A stretch of DNA of 64,000 nt from contig JAPJBO010000715.1 in NCBI GenBank assembly GCA_030068145.1, positions 55,590 to 119,589 on the forward strand, given 5' to 3'. Source of the DNA: Diplonema papillatum (taxonomy: Eukaryota > Euglenozoa > Diplonemea > Diplonemida > Diplonemidae). Made by a program: the position numbers and the translations under genes. Shown here one piece after another: positions 46,301 through 61,300 of the stretch (position 1 is the first letter of the stretch; every line of letters begins with the position of its first letter). Under the pieces are notes generated by a model. That model saw nothing but the letters and a program-made list of their open reading frames with translations. It was not told the DNA's origin and ran no database searches.

Positions 46301-49300
46301 CTGTCGGGTACCACACCACGGGAGACGACGCAGCTGACAACATTTGGGATTGCGGAGAACACACGACGGAGGCTGAAGTGTCTTGCGAAGGGATCAGTCT
46401 GTCGCAAGCGGATACCGTGTTGGCTGTTTGGGTCACCCCGGATCCTGCGACGGTTTGGGAATGGAACGCAACGTTTCGTATCGTCGGTGAATACATGCGG
46501 GAAGCTGTGTTCACGCCGAATGTATCGGTTGGTGCGGTTCTAGAAACAGAGGCCTTGTCAGTAGTTCCTTACCCTGCAGCTTCCGGACAGGAAGTGCGTG
46601 TGGCTGTCGAGATTTCCACTAGCGGTCAACATGCGAAGGGAGCTTCGATCTTCGTTCCGGTAGAGAAACTGGACAGCGAGCGGCCGGTGAGGTGGGGACT
46701 GGTGCCCGATTTGTCGCAGGCACGCTGGTGCGAGAATGCAACCGACACCGTGTATCGGGTCTGTGATCTGTCGCAGGGAGACGTTGTGTTGACCGGCGAA
46801 GTACATACAGTTTACTTGTGGCTGACGCCTGACAACGGCACTGTGGGCTTCTTAAACATGACAGTTGTGGTGAATGCGGATGATTTCACGCATGACACGG
46901 CGCTTCCGGCTATCCTCGTCCACGGGCTTTTCACTGCGAGTGCGTACATTCCGGACCCTATTGTATGGAGCGGGGAGCCTGTCTGGTTGCGCTTGTTGAT
47001 ACGGGGTACAGGCTGGACGGTCGGATCTGAGCAAGTTCGAGTGCCGACTGGTAAGCTGCAACCCGGCTCCTTGAAACGAGCAACAAACCGGAACGATTTC
47101 TCGACCTATGAATCGTGTTGGGCATCGTCAACTGAGTACACGGTGTGTCCATTGAACGTGAATGGGTCGAGAACTGCGCTGACGTCGACTGGTCCACTGG
47201 GGCCGGACGTGGAACGGGAGGTGTGGCTGTATTTCACACCTCATGCGACGACTGTCGGCAGTCTGTTCTCAGAGCTGGCATCGGAGGGCATTGTGCTAGG
47301 AGCTGCTTTCTACAACGACTTGCTGATACATGTTGACCTGACGGTGCTGGGGAAGTTGGATTTGTACGCAGCCTTCCGCACGGCGCATGTCATGCCGGCA
47401 AATGTTGTGCCCAGTGGAACAGCGGTGACTGTTCACTGGGGTGTGGGGTCTACGGGAGATTCTACAGGAGGGGAAGCATTCGCGTTGTCGGTTGAGAAAG
47501 CAGAGCTCGGAACAGTGCGTCTCGGGTGGAGTGATCGGTATGAGGATTCATGGGAGTGTCCGGTTGATGAGGGTGGCTGGTTTGCCGATGGCTGCAGGGG
47601 CTGCTATTTCGTCTGCAATGCAACAGGTGCACCGACACCGGATGGATTGCCTGTCTTCACTTCTGAGGGGACTCGGCACGTGTGGCTGTTCTTCGAGCCG
47701 AAGAACACGACAGCGGGGGAACTAAACGCCACCGTGTTATTCACTGCTGACAACTTCGTTTCGAACTGGGACGCACCTTACATCCTGGTTCTTGGGGAGT
47801 TCGGCTTTGAAGCCTCGTCCAGCTTGGTGCACCCATCTCAGCCTGTGTATGCCTTGACACCGGTGAGAGTGCAATACAACCTTGTTTTATCAGGCATGCC
47901 GGAAGGTGGGTTGTGGGTTGACATACCCTACGAAGCAGTCGGAAGCGAACCGAACACGCAACAACTCCGCTGGGGTGCCCAAGACGACATTTCGCAAGCA
48001 ACGATTTGCCGAGCATCAGTAAGAGGAGGCTTGTCTGTTCAGTCGTGCGATCTTCGGTCGTTGCACGAGCAAGGAGTCGACTCGTATTCCGCATCCCGAG
48101 TGGAAGTCCACTTGTTTTTCACGCCAGCTTGGCGTACTGTCGGAGTCCTAGGGGCGCCTGTCACTTTCCACGGAGACAATTTCAATCGTCTTTCAGAGAC
48201 GCCTTACATTTACGTGCTGGGCCGTTTCGCGGTATCTGCGTTACCTGCCTCCGTCGTCAGCTCCGGTGACGTGATTGAAGCTCAGTTCACCGTGGCCGCA
48301 ACAGGTTCACCTTCCGAGGATGAACGAGTTGTCGTGACGCTGTCGTCGGGCCTTCGACCAAACAGATTGCGATGGAAGCACAATGCAACAGCAGATGCGG
48401 TAAGTTGCAGTGCATTGCAAGGCACGGCGTGGCTTTGCCGAGCAACCGGGTTGTTGCCTTCGGAAACAGAGTCAGCTGTGATGACGATTCTGGTCGAGAG
48501 TGACAGTACACTTGCAAAAGGCGAGGTTACCGGAGGTGGACCCGCGTCCGTTTCAATCGCAGTTCACGCTAGTCATTTCAAAACAGCAGAGGCCACGTCT
48601 ACACTCGCAGTAATCGGTGAGCTTTCTGTGATATCGTCCACCCAGTCCTACACGTCGAGCATCGGAGCAGGAGGTACTGTGGTGCTGTACTACCGGTTGG
48701 CCGGCACGGTGCTTTCGAATGGAGGAGAACGCGTCGTTGTAGACGCATCTGCAACTACAGACGGCAGCTCGGTTCGCTGGGGAAGCACTGCCGACCCGCA
48801 TGTTGCTGTTGCATGTGATGCCAACGTGACTGTGAATGCTATTGTCTGCGACTTGTCAGGAAAGCTGACCTTCGGACCGCGGCATGAGGCGAGCGTCTTC
48901 TTGTTCATCATCCCCGAGTTCGCGTTGTCGAGTACTGCACTGTGGAGGGCGGACATCGTTTTCGCAGCTTCGTGGTTCAGGTCGTTGGTGACCACTCCCG
49001 AAGTGACACTCTCTGGGATCCTTGACGTCGAAGTCTCAACACCCTTGGCACGTCCTGTTATTGCGTTTCCTGATGAAAACATCATGCTCGGCTACCAGGT
49101 CACCTCTACAGGTCTTACCGATGGTGGGGAGTCTGTTCGTTTGTCTCCTCGTTCATTCTTCTACCCAGGCTCAGTCGTTTTCAGCGTGAACACTACAGAC
49201 TGGACAACACCTGGAGATGCAGATTGGCATGCCTGTGCTGAGGATGCGTTGATGTGGGATAGAGATGAACACGTGCTTTGTGATCTATCGTCAACTGGGT

Positions 49301-52300
49301 TGCGATTCGGATACGAAGGCAACGGAACGACGAATGTTTGGTTGAAGTTTCAGTCGAATCCTGGAGCTCACGGGAGAGCAAACCTCGAAGTCGAGTTCGA
49401 TGCTTTGAACTTTACTGCAGTGCGGCACTGGCCGAATACTGCTGTCGCTGGCATTGTGACAGTCAAAGACGTCTCCGTGGTTCCGGCTGTTGCGAGGGCT
49501 GGTGAGAGAGTCGGGATCTTCGTCACGTTGGCTTCCACCGGGAACGTCACGAACATGGGGATAAGGATTCCGTTGTCAAGTGTTGCCCCAAGAACTGCTG
49601 TTTCTGTCGGGTACCACACCACGGGAGACGACGCAGCTGACAACATTTGGGATTGCGGAGAACACACGACGGAGGCTGAAGTGTCTTGCGAAGGGATCAG
49701 TCTGTCGCAAGCGGATACCGTGTTGGCTGTTTGGGTCACCCCGGATCCTGCGACGGTTTGGGAATGGAACGCAACGTTTCGTATCGTCGGTGAATACATG
49801 CGGGAAGCTGTGTTCACGCCGAATGTATCGGTTGGTGCGGTTCTAGAAACAGAGGCCTTGTCAGTAGTTCCTTACCCTGCAGCTTCCGGACAGGAAGTGC
49901 GTGTGGCTGTCGAGATTTCCACTAGCGGTCAACATGCGAAGGGAGCTTCGATCTTCGTTCCGGTAGAGAAACTGGACAGCGAGCGGCCGGTGAGGTGGGG
50001 ACTGGTGCCCGATTTGTCGCAGGCACGCTGGTGCGAGAATGCAACCGACACCGTGTATCGGGTCTGTGATCTGTCGCAGGGAGACGTTGTGTTGACCGGC
50101 GAAGTACATACAGTTTACTTGTGGCTGACGCCTGACAACGGCACTGTGGGCTTCTTAAACATGACAGTTGTGGTGAATGCGGATGATTTCACGCATGACA
50201 CGGCGCTTCCGGCTATCCTCGTCCACGGGCTTTTCACTGCGAGTGCGTACATTCCGGACCCTATTGTATGGAGCGGGGAGCCTGTCTGGTTGCGCTTGTT
50301 GATACGGGGTACAGGCTGGACGGTCGGATCTGAGCAAGTTCGAGTGCCGACTGGTAAGCTGCAACCCGGCTCCTTGAAACGAGCAACAAACCGGAACGAT
50401 TTCTCGACCTATGAATCGTGTTGGGCATCGTCAACTGAGTACACGGTGTGTCCATTGAACGTGAATGGGTCGAGAACTGCGCTGACGTCGACTGGTCCAC
50501 TGGGGCCGGACGTGGAACGGGAGGTGTGGCTGTATTTCACACCTCATGCGACGACTGTCGGCAGTCTGTTCTCAGAGCTGGCATCGGAGGGCATTGTGCT
50601 AGGAGCTGCTTTCTACAACGACTTGCTGATACATGTTGACCTGACGGTGCTGGGGAAGTTGGATTTGTACGCAGCCTTCCGCACGGCGCATGTCATGCCG
50701 GCAAATGTTGTGCCCAGTGGAACAGCGGTGACTGTTCACTGGGGTGTGGGGTCTACGGGAGATTCTACAGGAGGGGAAGCATTCGCGTTGTCGGTTGAGA
50801 AAGCAGAGCTCGGAACAGTGCGTCTCGGGTGGAGTGATCGTTATGAGGATTCATGGGAGTGTCCGGTTGATGAGGGTGGCTGGTTTGCCGATGGCTGCAG
50901 GGGCTGCTATTTCGTCTGCAATGCAACAGGTGCACCGACACCGGATGGATTGCCTGTCTTCACTTCTGAGGGGACTCGGCACGTGTGGCTGTTCTTCGAG
51001 CCGAAGAACACGACAGCGGGGGAACTAAACGCCACCGTGTTATTCACTGCTGACAACTTCGTTTCGAACTGGGACGCACCTTACATCCTGGTTCTTGGGG
51101 AGTTCGGCTTTGAAGCCTCGTCCAGCTTGGTGCACCCATCTCAGCCTGTGTATGCCTTGACACCGGTGAGAGTGCAATACAACCTTGTTTTATCAGGCAT
51201 GCCGGAAGGTGGGTTGTGGGTTGACATACCCTACGAAGCAGTCGGAAGCGAACCGAACACGCAACAACTCCGCTGGGGTGCCCAAGACGACATCTCGCAA
51301 GCAACGATTTGCCGAGCATCAGTAAGAGGAGGCTTGTCTGTTCAGTCGTGCGATCTTCGGTCGTTGCACGAGCAAGGAGTCGACTCGTATTCCGCATCCC
51401 GAGTGGAAGTCCACTTGTTTTTCACGCCAGCTTGGCGTACTGTCGGAGTCCTAGGGGCGCCTGTCACTTTCCACGGAGACAATTTCAATCGTCTTTCAGA
51501 GACGCCTTACATTTACGTGCTGGGCCGTTTCGCGGTATCTGCGTTACCTGCCTCCGTCGTCAGCTCCGGTGACGTGATTGAAGCTCAGTTCACCGTGGCC
51601 GCAACAGGTTCACCTTCCGAGGATGAACGAGTTGTCGTGACGCTGTCGTCGGGCCTTCGACCAAACAGATTGCGATGGAAGCACAATGCAACAGCAGATG
51701 CGGTAAGTTGCAGTGCATTGCAAGGCACGGCGTGGCTTTGCCGAGCAACCGGGTTGTTGCCTTCGGAAACAGAGTCAGCTGTGATGACGATTCTGGTCGA
51801 GAGTGACAGTACACTTGCAAAAGGCGAGGTTACCGGAGGTGGACCCGCGTCCGTTTCAATCGCAGTTCACGCTAGTCATTTCAAAACAGCAGAGGCCACG
51901 TCTACACTCGCAGTAATCGGTGAGCTTTCTGTGATATCGTCCACCCAGTCCTACACGTCGAGCATCGGAGCAGGAGGTACTGTGGTGCTGTACTACCGGT
52001 TGGCCGGCACGGTGCTTTCGAATGGAGGAGAACGCGTCGTTGTAGACGCATCTGCAACTACAGACGGCAGCTCGGTTCGCTGGGGAAGCACTGCCGACCC
52101 GCATGTTGCTGTTGCATGTGATGCCAACGTGACTGTGAATGCTATTGTCTGCGACTTGTCAGGAAAGCTGACCTTCGGACCGCGGCATGAGGCGAGCGTC
52201 TTCTTGTTCATCATCCCCGAGTTCGCGTTGTCGAGTACTGCACTGTGGAGGGCGGACATCGTTTTCGCAGCTTCGTGGTTCAGGTCGTTGGTGACCACTC

Positions 52301-55300
52301 CCGAAGTGACACTCTCTGGGATCCTTGACGTCGAAGTCTCAACACCCTTGGCACGTCCTGTTATTGCGTTTCCTGATGAAAACATCATGCTCGGCTACCA
52401 GGTCACCTCTACAGGTCTTACCGATGGTGGGGAGTCTGTTCGTTTGTCTCCTCGTTCATTCTTCTACCCAGGCTCAGTCGTTTTCAGCGTGAACACTACA
52501 GACTGGACAACACCTGGAGACGAAGATTGGCATGCCTGTGCTGAGGATGCGTTGATGTGGGATAGAGATGAACACGTGCTTTGTGATCTATCGTCAACTG
52601 GGTTGCGATTCGGATACGAAGGCAACGGAACGACGAATGTTTGGTTGAAGTTTCAGTCGAATCCTGGAGCTCACGGGAGAGCAAACCTCGAAGTCGAGTT
52701 CGATGCTTTGAACTTTACTGCAGTGCGGCACTGGCCGAATACTGCTGTCGCTGGCATTGTGACAGTCAAAGACGTCTCCGTGGTTCCGGCTGTTGCGAGG
52801 GCTGGTGAGAGAGTCGGGATCTTCGTCACGTTGGCTTCCACCGGGAACGTCACGAACATGGGGATAAGGATTCCGTTGTCAAGTGTTGCCCCAAGAACTG
52901 CTGTTTCTGTCGGGTACCACACCACGGGAGACGACGCAGCTGACAACATTTGGGATTGCGGAGAACACACGACGGAGGCTGAAGTGTCTTGCGAAGGGAT
53001 CAGTCTGTCGCAAGCGGATACCGTGTTGGCTGTTTGGGTCACCCCGGATCCTGCGACGGTTTGGGAATGGAACGCAACGTTTCGTATCGTCGGTGAATAC
53101 ATGCGGGAAGCTGTGTTCACGCCGAATGTATCGGTTGGTGCAGTTTTGGACACGGAGGCCTTGTCAGTAGTTCCTTACCCTGCAACTTCCGGACAGGAAG
53201 TGCGTGTGGCTGTCGAGATTTCTACTAGCGGTCAACATGCGAAGGGAGCTTCGATCTTCGTTCCGGTAGAGAAACTGGACAGCGAGCGGCCGGTGAGGTG
53301 GGGACTGGTGCCCGATTTGTCGCAGGCTCGCTGGTGCGAGAATGCAACCGACACCGTGTATCGGGTCTGTGATCTGTCGCAGGGAGACGTTGTGTTGACC
53401 GGCGAAGTACATACAGTTTACTTGTGGCTGACGCCTGACAACGGCACTGTGGGCTTCTTAAACATGACAGTTGTGGTGAATGCGGATGATTTCACGCATG
53501 ACACGGCGCTTCCGGCTATCCTCGTCCACGGGCTTTTCACTGCGAGTGCGTACATTCCGGACCCTATTGTATGGAGCGGGGAGCCTGTCTGGTTGCGCTT
53601 GTTGATACGGGGTACAGGCTGGACGGTCGGATCTGAGCAAGTTCGAGTGCCGACTGGTAAGCTGCAACCCGGCTCCTTGAAACGAGCAACAAACCGGAAC
53701 GATTTCTCGACCTATGAATCGTGTTGGGCATCGTCAACTGAGTACACGGTGTGTCCATTGAACGTGAATGGGTCGAGAACTGCGCTGACGTCGACTGGTC
53801 CACTGGGGCCGGACGTGGAACGGGAGGTGTGGCTGTATTTCACACCTCATGCGACGACTGTCGGCAGTCTGTTCTCAGAGCTGGCATCGGAGGGCATTGT
53901 GCTAGGAGCTGCTTTCTACAACGACTTGCTGATACATGTTGACCTGACGGTGTTAGGGAAGCTGGATTTGTACGCAGCCTTCCGCACGGCGCATGTCATG
54001 CCGGCAAATGTTGTGCCCAGTGGAACAGCGGTGACTGTTCACTGGGGTGTGGGGTCTACGGGAGATTCTACAGGAGGGGAAGCATTCGCGTTGTCGGTTG
54101 AGAAAGCAGAACTCGGAACAGTGCGTCTTGGCTGGAGTGATCGGTATGCGGATTCATGGGAGTGTCCGGTTGATGAGGGTGGCTGGTTTGTCGATGGCTG
54201 CAGAGGGTGCTACTTCGTCTGCAATGCAACAGGCGCACCGACACCGGATGGATTGCCTGTCTTCACTTCTGCGGGGACTCGGCACGTGTGGCTGTTCTTC
54301 GAGCCGAAGAACACGACAGCGGGGGAACTGAACGCAACCGTGTTATTCACGGCCGACAACTTCGTTTCGAACTGGGACGCACCATATATTCTAGTTGTTG
54401 CAGATGTGGGTAGAGTAGAGGCGACTTCGCTAGTTCAGCCGTCTCAGCCCGTCCGTGCAGTTACTCCTATAACTGTGCAGTACGAGCTCCATATTACTGG
54501 TGAACCAAAGGGGGAGTTCACTGTAGACATCCCTGCGTCTAAAGTAGGGGGGGAGCCAGACTCGATTCAAGTGCGGTGGGCGACGGTTGACGAGCCAACG
54601 GAGGCAACCAGTTGTCGTGAGACAGTGCGAGAAGGAATGACAGTTGTGTCGTGCGATCTACGGAGTATCTACACCGCAGGAATCGACGACTTTTCCGCCA
54701 AACGGGTGTCGTTATACCTTTTCTTCACGCCGGCTTGGACCACGGTTGGCGCGTTGGAAGCTCCGGTGACTTTCCAAGGGGAGCATTTCATGCGTGCTGT
54801 TGATGTACCGTTTATTAATGTAGTAGGCAGATTCAGCGTCAGGGCGCAGGTCTCAAAGCCAAGAGCCGTAGAAGCCGGAACAACAGTTGAAAGTGTGTTT
54901 GAACTATCGTCTACAGGGTGTCCAACGAACCGCGAGTACTTGATGATAACCCTGTCACCTGGGTTACGGCCCGGTCCGCTGCTGTGGGCACCGAACGAGA
55001 CGGCGGCGGCAGAGAGCTGTGTTGAGTCTGCGGCCGTGCCAGGCGGCTGGCTGTGCGATGCAGATGGAAAGCTATGTCAGGGCCTTGAACGGCCTTGGAA
55101 ACAGGATATGAGGGTGCTGGCGGTCGTTGATAGCGTCAACGGGAAGGCAGGTCCCGGGTTCATCTCCGTGACTGTGCACGCTGAAGGATTCGAGCAGGCG
55201 ACTGCTGTATCCGAGGTCGGCGTGATCGGAGAGGCGCGCGTCGTGCTGCAATCGGTGGAGACTTTCGCGGGTATGGGAGCGGGCGCCGGCGGAACGGTGG

Positions 55301-58300
55301 TGCTGCACTACAGGGTGAAGGGGAGTGTTTCGTCGATCGGAGGAGAGAGGGCGTCAATCAAAATGGATGACGCGGAAGACGCCGGCGAGGTCCGGTGGGG
55401 ACTGACCCGGAGCCCCCATGCAGCTCGGCCTTGCTCGTTCAATACGACGAAGGCGGTGGCGGTGTGCGATTTGTCGTCAGAGGTGGCCTACAGCCCGCGA
55501 CATGAGGTCAGTGTTTTCATTTTCGCGGCGCCTGAATTTACCGCAGCGGCGTCGTCGCACTGGGGTGCGTCGATCGCATTCGAAGCGGACTGGTTCCGGA
55601 CCACAGTGCACACTCCGCACGTCGAGACCACCGGGATTCTCGACGTCGAAACCATCGAAGTTATCGCTAACCCAATCGTTTCGCTGCCAGGGGAGTGGGT
55701 ATCGGTAGGGTACGGAGTCAGCGCCACGGGGACAACGGCAGGGGGCGAATTTGTCCGCGTGTCGGCACCCGGGTTGGAGAGGGTGATGTTTTCCCTGAAC
55801 TCGACCGGTGTGGCGGCGGACTTGCGGGAGGACGATCTCCGTTGGACATCTTGCAACGTCGCTGGCAGCGAGGATGCCGACGATGCGACGTGCAACATCG
55901 GGGCGTCGGAGACGCACTTCGGTGACGGAAGCAACGAGACCACTTTTGTTTGGCTCCGGTTTGTGCCTGTCCAAGGAGCCGGCGGCTTGCTCGACGTCAC
56001 CGTCAGCTTTCACGCGGACAATTACACGTCTGCCGTACACAAGCCGGCCATCGGTGTCGTCCGAACAGTGTCCATTTTAGATTCCGTGGTTGTGCCAACG
56101 ATCGCGGTTCCCCGGCAAGAGGTTGCCGTGTTCCTTACCCTGGCCGCTTCGTCGAACCTGACGAGCGGTGTGCTCGTCGTCCCGACGCCGGTGCTGGCGT
56201 CAGGAACCACAGCGTACTTCGGTCTAGCATCCGCTCACGGTACCCACGAGGACCATCAGCGGGCAAGACAACTCGCCACAAGGTGTGACCCGGTTTCAGA
56301 GCAGGAGGCATTTTGCACAGGCCTGAATCTGCGCTCTGCAGAGACAGACGTTGCGCTGTGGATGACCCCTGAACCGGACACCCTGTGGTCATGGAACGCC
56401 ACGGTACGGATCATCGGCGAATGGGTACGGGAAGTGGTTCACACTCCGAACGTTACGGTACAGGCATTGTTGATCGCGGACAGCGAAACAGTGGTTCCAT
56501 ACCCTGCTCGTGCAGGGGAGGAGGTCAGGATCACAGTCCGTTTGTCCACCAGTGGACAAGATGTGGGAGGCATCGTCATACGAGTGCCTGAACCGAAGCT
56601 AGACGTGACCAGCTCGGTCCGGTGGGCCCACACACCGGATCGATCCACCGCGATCTTCTGCGCGAATGGAACGGGCACCGGGTACCGTGTCTGCGAGCTT
56701 CAAGATTTGGTTCTCTCCGGCGAAGAGCAGCAGGTGTACCTCTGGCTGACGCCGGAGAACCGAACCGTCGGGTTTTTGAACATGACCGTCATCGTGTCGG
56801 GCCCGGACTTCGTGCACGACACAGCGCTGCCTCCCGTGCTGGTCCACGGGCAGTTCTCAGCGACCGCGTACACCCCGGACGCCGTGGTTTGGAGCGGGGA
56901 GTCGTTTTGGGTCAGGCTGTCGATCACCGGGACGGGGTGGACCGTGGGCTCCGAGCACGTGAGGGTCGCGTCGAGTAAGGTGCAGGATGGCTCGTTGAAG
57001 CGAACGGCGGGCAGGGATGATTTCGAGAGGATGGAGCCGTGTTGGGGTGGAGGAGGGGACTGGCAGGGGTTTACCGTGTGCACGGTGAACGTGAACGGCT
57101 CGTTGGATGCGCACTCCGCGTTGGGGCTGATCGGACCGGATGTCGTCGTCGACATGTGGTTGTATTTCACGCCGGCAGTATCCACGGTCGGGCAGCTTTT
57201 TCCCGTCAAAGAGCACGATGGGTTCATCTTGAGCGCAGCATACTTCGACGAGATGCTCGTCAACATGGAATTGACGGTGCTCGGCCGTCTCGACCCATAC
57301 GCGGCGTTCCGGTCGGCGCAGGTTCTCCCTTCCCACATTGTCACATCCGGGACGTTGATCCGAGCGCACTGGGGCATCGGTTCCACCGGCGATTCAAACG
57401 GAGGCGAAGCCATCGCCCTCCCCGCCGACAAAGCCGAACTCGGGACCGTTCGCGTTGGCTGGACCGACAGGCATTCGGACACCTTCGAGTGCCCGGTCGA
57501 CGTGGGCGGTTGGTACGACGGCTGCCAAGGGTGTTTCTTCGTGTGCAACCTCACCGCCGCGCTGCCGACCCCGGACGGCTCGCCGATCTTCCCGGCGACC
57601 GGCGTCCGGCACGTGTGGCTGTTCTTCGAGCCGACGAACACGACCGCCGGCGAGCTCAACGCGACCGTGCGGTTCACCGCCGACGACTTCGTCGCGAACT
57701 GGGACGTGCCGTACGTCGTCGTCATCGGCGAATTCGGCCTTGCGGGCACCACCGCGCTCGTCACCCCCCAGCAGCCGGTCTATGCGCTCACACCGGTACG
57801 GCTTGAATACGAGCTAGCCGTGACGGGCGAGCCTGAGGGCGAGCTGACGGTTGACGTGCCGCTGTCGGCGCTCGGCGGGGAGCCGGGCGCGGCGCGGCTG
57901 CGGTGGGCGGCGGCCGGCGCGGCCGATGACGCCGAGCCCTGCGGTGTGGCTGCCCGTGGCGGCGTTGCCGTCGCGTCGTGCGACCTGCGTGGCGTGTTTT
58001 CCGCCGGAACCGACGCGTTCGGCGCCGCGCGGTCGCGCGTGTTCCTGTTCTTCACGCCGGCGTGGCCGACCGTCGGCGGCCTCGCCGCCGCCGTCACCTT
58101 CTCCGGCGAGCGCTACGCCAGCGTCGTCGACCACCCGCGCATCCACGTCATCGGCAAATTCTCCATCACCGCGTCTGCAACCCCCACCTTCGTGAAGCCA
58201 GGCGAGACCTTCACAGCCGCCTTCACACTGACGGCAACCGGCGCCCCGTACGCCGACGAGCGGGTGGTGGTCACGATGCCGAACAGCCTGCGGCCCCGCG

Positions 58301-61300
58301 CGCTCGCGTGGGCGCACAACGGCACCGCAGAGCCCGAGGCGTGCGTCCCGGTGGCCGACCGGCAGTGGGCCTGCGACGTCTCCGGGAAGCTGCCGAGGGC
58401 GGGCGGCGAAGCGCAGCGCATGCGGTTCTTCGCGGTGGCGGAGGAAGTGTACGGAGAAGCGGGCCCCGCCCGGCTGTCGATCGAGGTGAGCGCGAAGCAG
58501 TTCAAGCCCGCGCGGAGCAGTGTGTCGGTGATGGTGGTCGGCGGCTTCGAGGTGGTTCTCGACGCCTACGACGCACCGCCCGCCGGGGGCCTTGTCGTGC
58601 TGCGGTACAGAGTGCGCGGTACCGTGTCTTCGAGAGGTGGCGAACGACTGACCTTGCAGACAGATTCGGTCGACGACTCGGCGGACATCAGGTGGGGGGT
58701 CACCGACGATGTGCACGCCGCCCACTCGTGTCAAAAGAACGGCACCAACGTCGTGATTTGCTTCCTGGAAGGACACGTCGTCTTCGGACCCATGCAGGAC
58801 ACGCGTCTGCTTGTGTTCGCAGTCCCCGAGCACACCGGCCGGACCGAGTCTCACTGGGGCGCGTCGATCACGTTCGAAGCGATGTGGTTCGCTGCGCACG
58901 TCGACACGCCGTCCGTCACCGTCACCGGCGTTTTAGATATCGAAACCGGCCCATCCGTTGCGTGGCCGGTTGTAGCGTTCCCAGGGGAGCCCATCGTGTT
59001 GAACTTCGCCGTCGCATCGTCGACGCGCACCGATGGGGGTGAAGCCGTGACGGTATGGCCGTCGTCGATATTCACCGATGGGTCAGTTTCGTTCAGCATG
59101 AACCGAACGGGCGAACCCGTGGACGCAGACCGTGAGAGTGATGGCTGGTTGCCGTGCGCACGTGGAGACGCGGGTTCGATGGTGTGCGACCTTGAAAGCC
59201 AAGGGGTGACCTGGGGCGGCGACGGCAACGAGACGACGAGCATCTGGCTGCGGTTGAAACCTGCCGTCGAAGTCGTCGGCAGCCTCGGCGTCAACGTCGC
59301 GGTCCACGCCGCGAATTTCACGGCGGCGTCCATATCCCCCGGCGCCTTCTGCGCCGCGGCCGTGTCCGTCGACCAGTCGATCGTGGTGCCGCCCGTGGCG
59401 GCGGTCGGCGAAGAGGTGGCTGTCCACCTGCAGCTTTCCGCGTCGGCGAATGCCACGGGTGCTAGCATCCTCGTCCCGGTCCAAGCGCTTGCGAGCGCGC
59501 ATGCGCTTTGGGGGCTTGACGGCGGCGCTAAGAGTAGCTGCGTGCGTGCCTCCGATGAGGAGATGCGCTGCGGCGAGTTCACGCTCGGGCGGTCGGCGAG
59601 AGGCGTCGTCCTGTGGCTCACGCCGACGCCCGGGATCCACTGGGTGTGGAACGCGACGGTGCGCGTGGTCGGGCCGTGGCTGAAGGAGACTGTGCACCAG
59701 CCAAACGTGACGGTCCATGCCGCCTTGGCGGTGGAATCGCACGAAGTGGTCCCGTCGCCGGCAGCTCCCAACGAGGAGGTCCGGGTGGCCGTCCGCGTGG
59801 CGACCACCGGCCAGGCGTCGACGACCGCGCAAATCTGGCTGCCCGAGCACAAGCTCGACACGACCCGCGCCGTCCGCTGGGGACCGACGGCCGACCGCAG
59901 CCTCGCGCGGTGGTGCGCGAACGACACGCAAACGGGGTACCGCATCTGTAGTTTGGAGGACGACAACCTCGTTCTCGGCGCGGACAGCGTCTTCGTGTAC
60001 GTGTGGCTCACCCCAGACAACTCGACGGTCGGGTTCTTGAACATGACCATCCTCCTACGAGGCGCGGAATTCGCGCACGACACCGTGTCGCCGCCTATCC
60101 TCGTGCATGGGTTGTTCACAGTCACGGCATACGCACCCGACCCCACGGTCTGGAGCGGCGAATCGTTCTGGGTTCGCATCACGGTTGCCGGCACGGGTTG
60201 GTCCGTCGGTTCCGAGCACGTTCGAGTCCGTTCGTCTCAGCTAGAGGCAGGGTCGTTGAAACGGTCGTTCGCCCGGTTCGACCTGTCCGACGCAATCCCG
60301 TGCTGGCAGGCAGGCGGGGACTGGGAGGAGTTCACGGCGTGCTCCTTGAATCCAAACGGCTCGTACACTACGACTGGGTCCGTTGGGTTGATTGGCCCGG
60401 ACGTCGAGCGAGAGTTCTGGCTATACTTCACTCCCGCGCGGTCGACAGTCGGCGAGCTGTTCGAGAATCCAGCGCGCGACGGGTTCATCCTCAGCGCGGC
60501 GTACTACAACGACCTGCTTGTCACGCTGCCGTTAACCGTGCTCGGCCGCCTCGATCTCTATTCCGCCTTCCGCACGGCACACGTCCTTCCTTCGCATGTC
60601 GTCCCGTCAGGCACCGCCGTGCGAGCGCACTACGGGATCAGCTCGACCGGCGACTCCGAAGGTGGAGAAGCGGTCGCTATTTCCGTCGACAAAACCGAAC
60701 CCGGCACAGTCCGACTTGGCTGGTCGGACCGGTACGCGGATTCCTGGCCGTGCCCGCTGGACGAAGGGTGGTACGTGAACGGGTGCCAAGGGTGCTTCTA
60801 CGTGTGCAACATGACGGGCGCGCCGACGCCGGACGGGCTGGCTGTGTACACGCCGGACGGCATCCGGCACGTGTGGCTGTTTTTCGAGCCGAAGAACACG
60901 ACCGCCGGCGAGCTCAACGCGACGGTGCGGTTCACAGCGAGCAACTTCGTCGACAACTGGGACGTGCCGAGCATCGACGTGCAGGGCTCCTTCGGGCTGC
61001 TGTCTGCGGCGTCGCTCGTCTTCCCGGCGCAGCCTGTGTACGCGTATTCCCCGGTGCGTTTGCAGTACGAGCTGCGGGTGTCCGGCAGGCCCGAAGGGGA
61101 GCTGGCCGTCAGCATCCCCCAATGGGCGCTGGGCAGCGAGCCCGACACTGTGCAATTGCGGTGGGGCCTCACCGCGGACGCGGCGAAGGCGGTGCTGTGC
61201 GAGGGCAAGGATCGCAAGGGAACCGCGGTCGCCGCGTGTGACCTGCGGTCACTGTACGACGCCGGGGCCGAGGAATTCGGCACCCGGCGCGCGTTCGTGC

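Noticed and set aside
44491-54399. Treating the three identical cassettes as a viral or transposon insertion
   Set aside because: They stay in frame, carry the same eight domain types as their neighbours and begin and end at cassette boundaries, so internal gene amplification is the simpler explanation.
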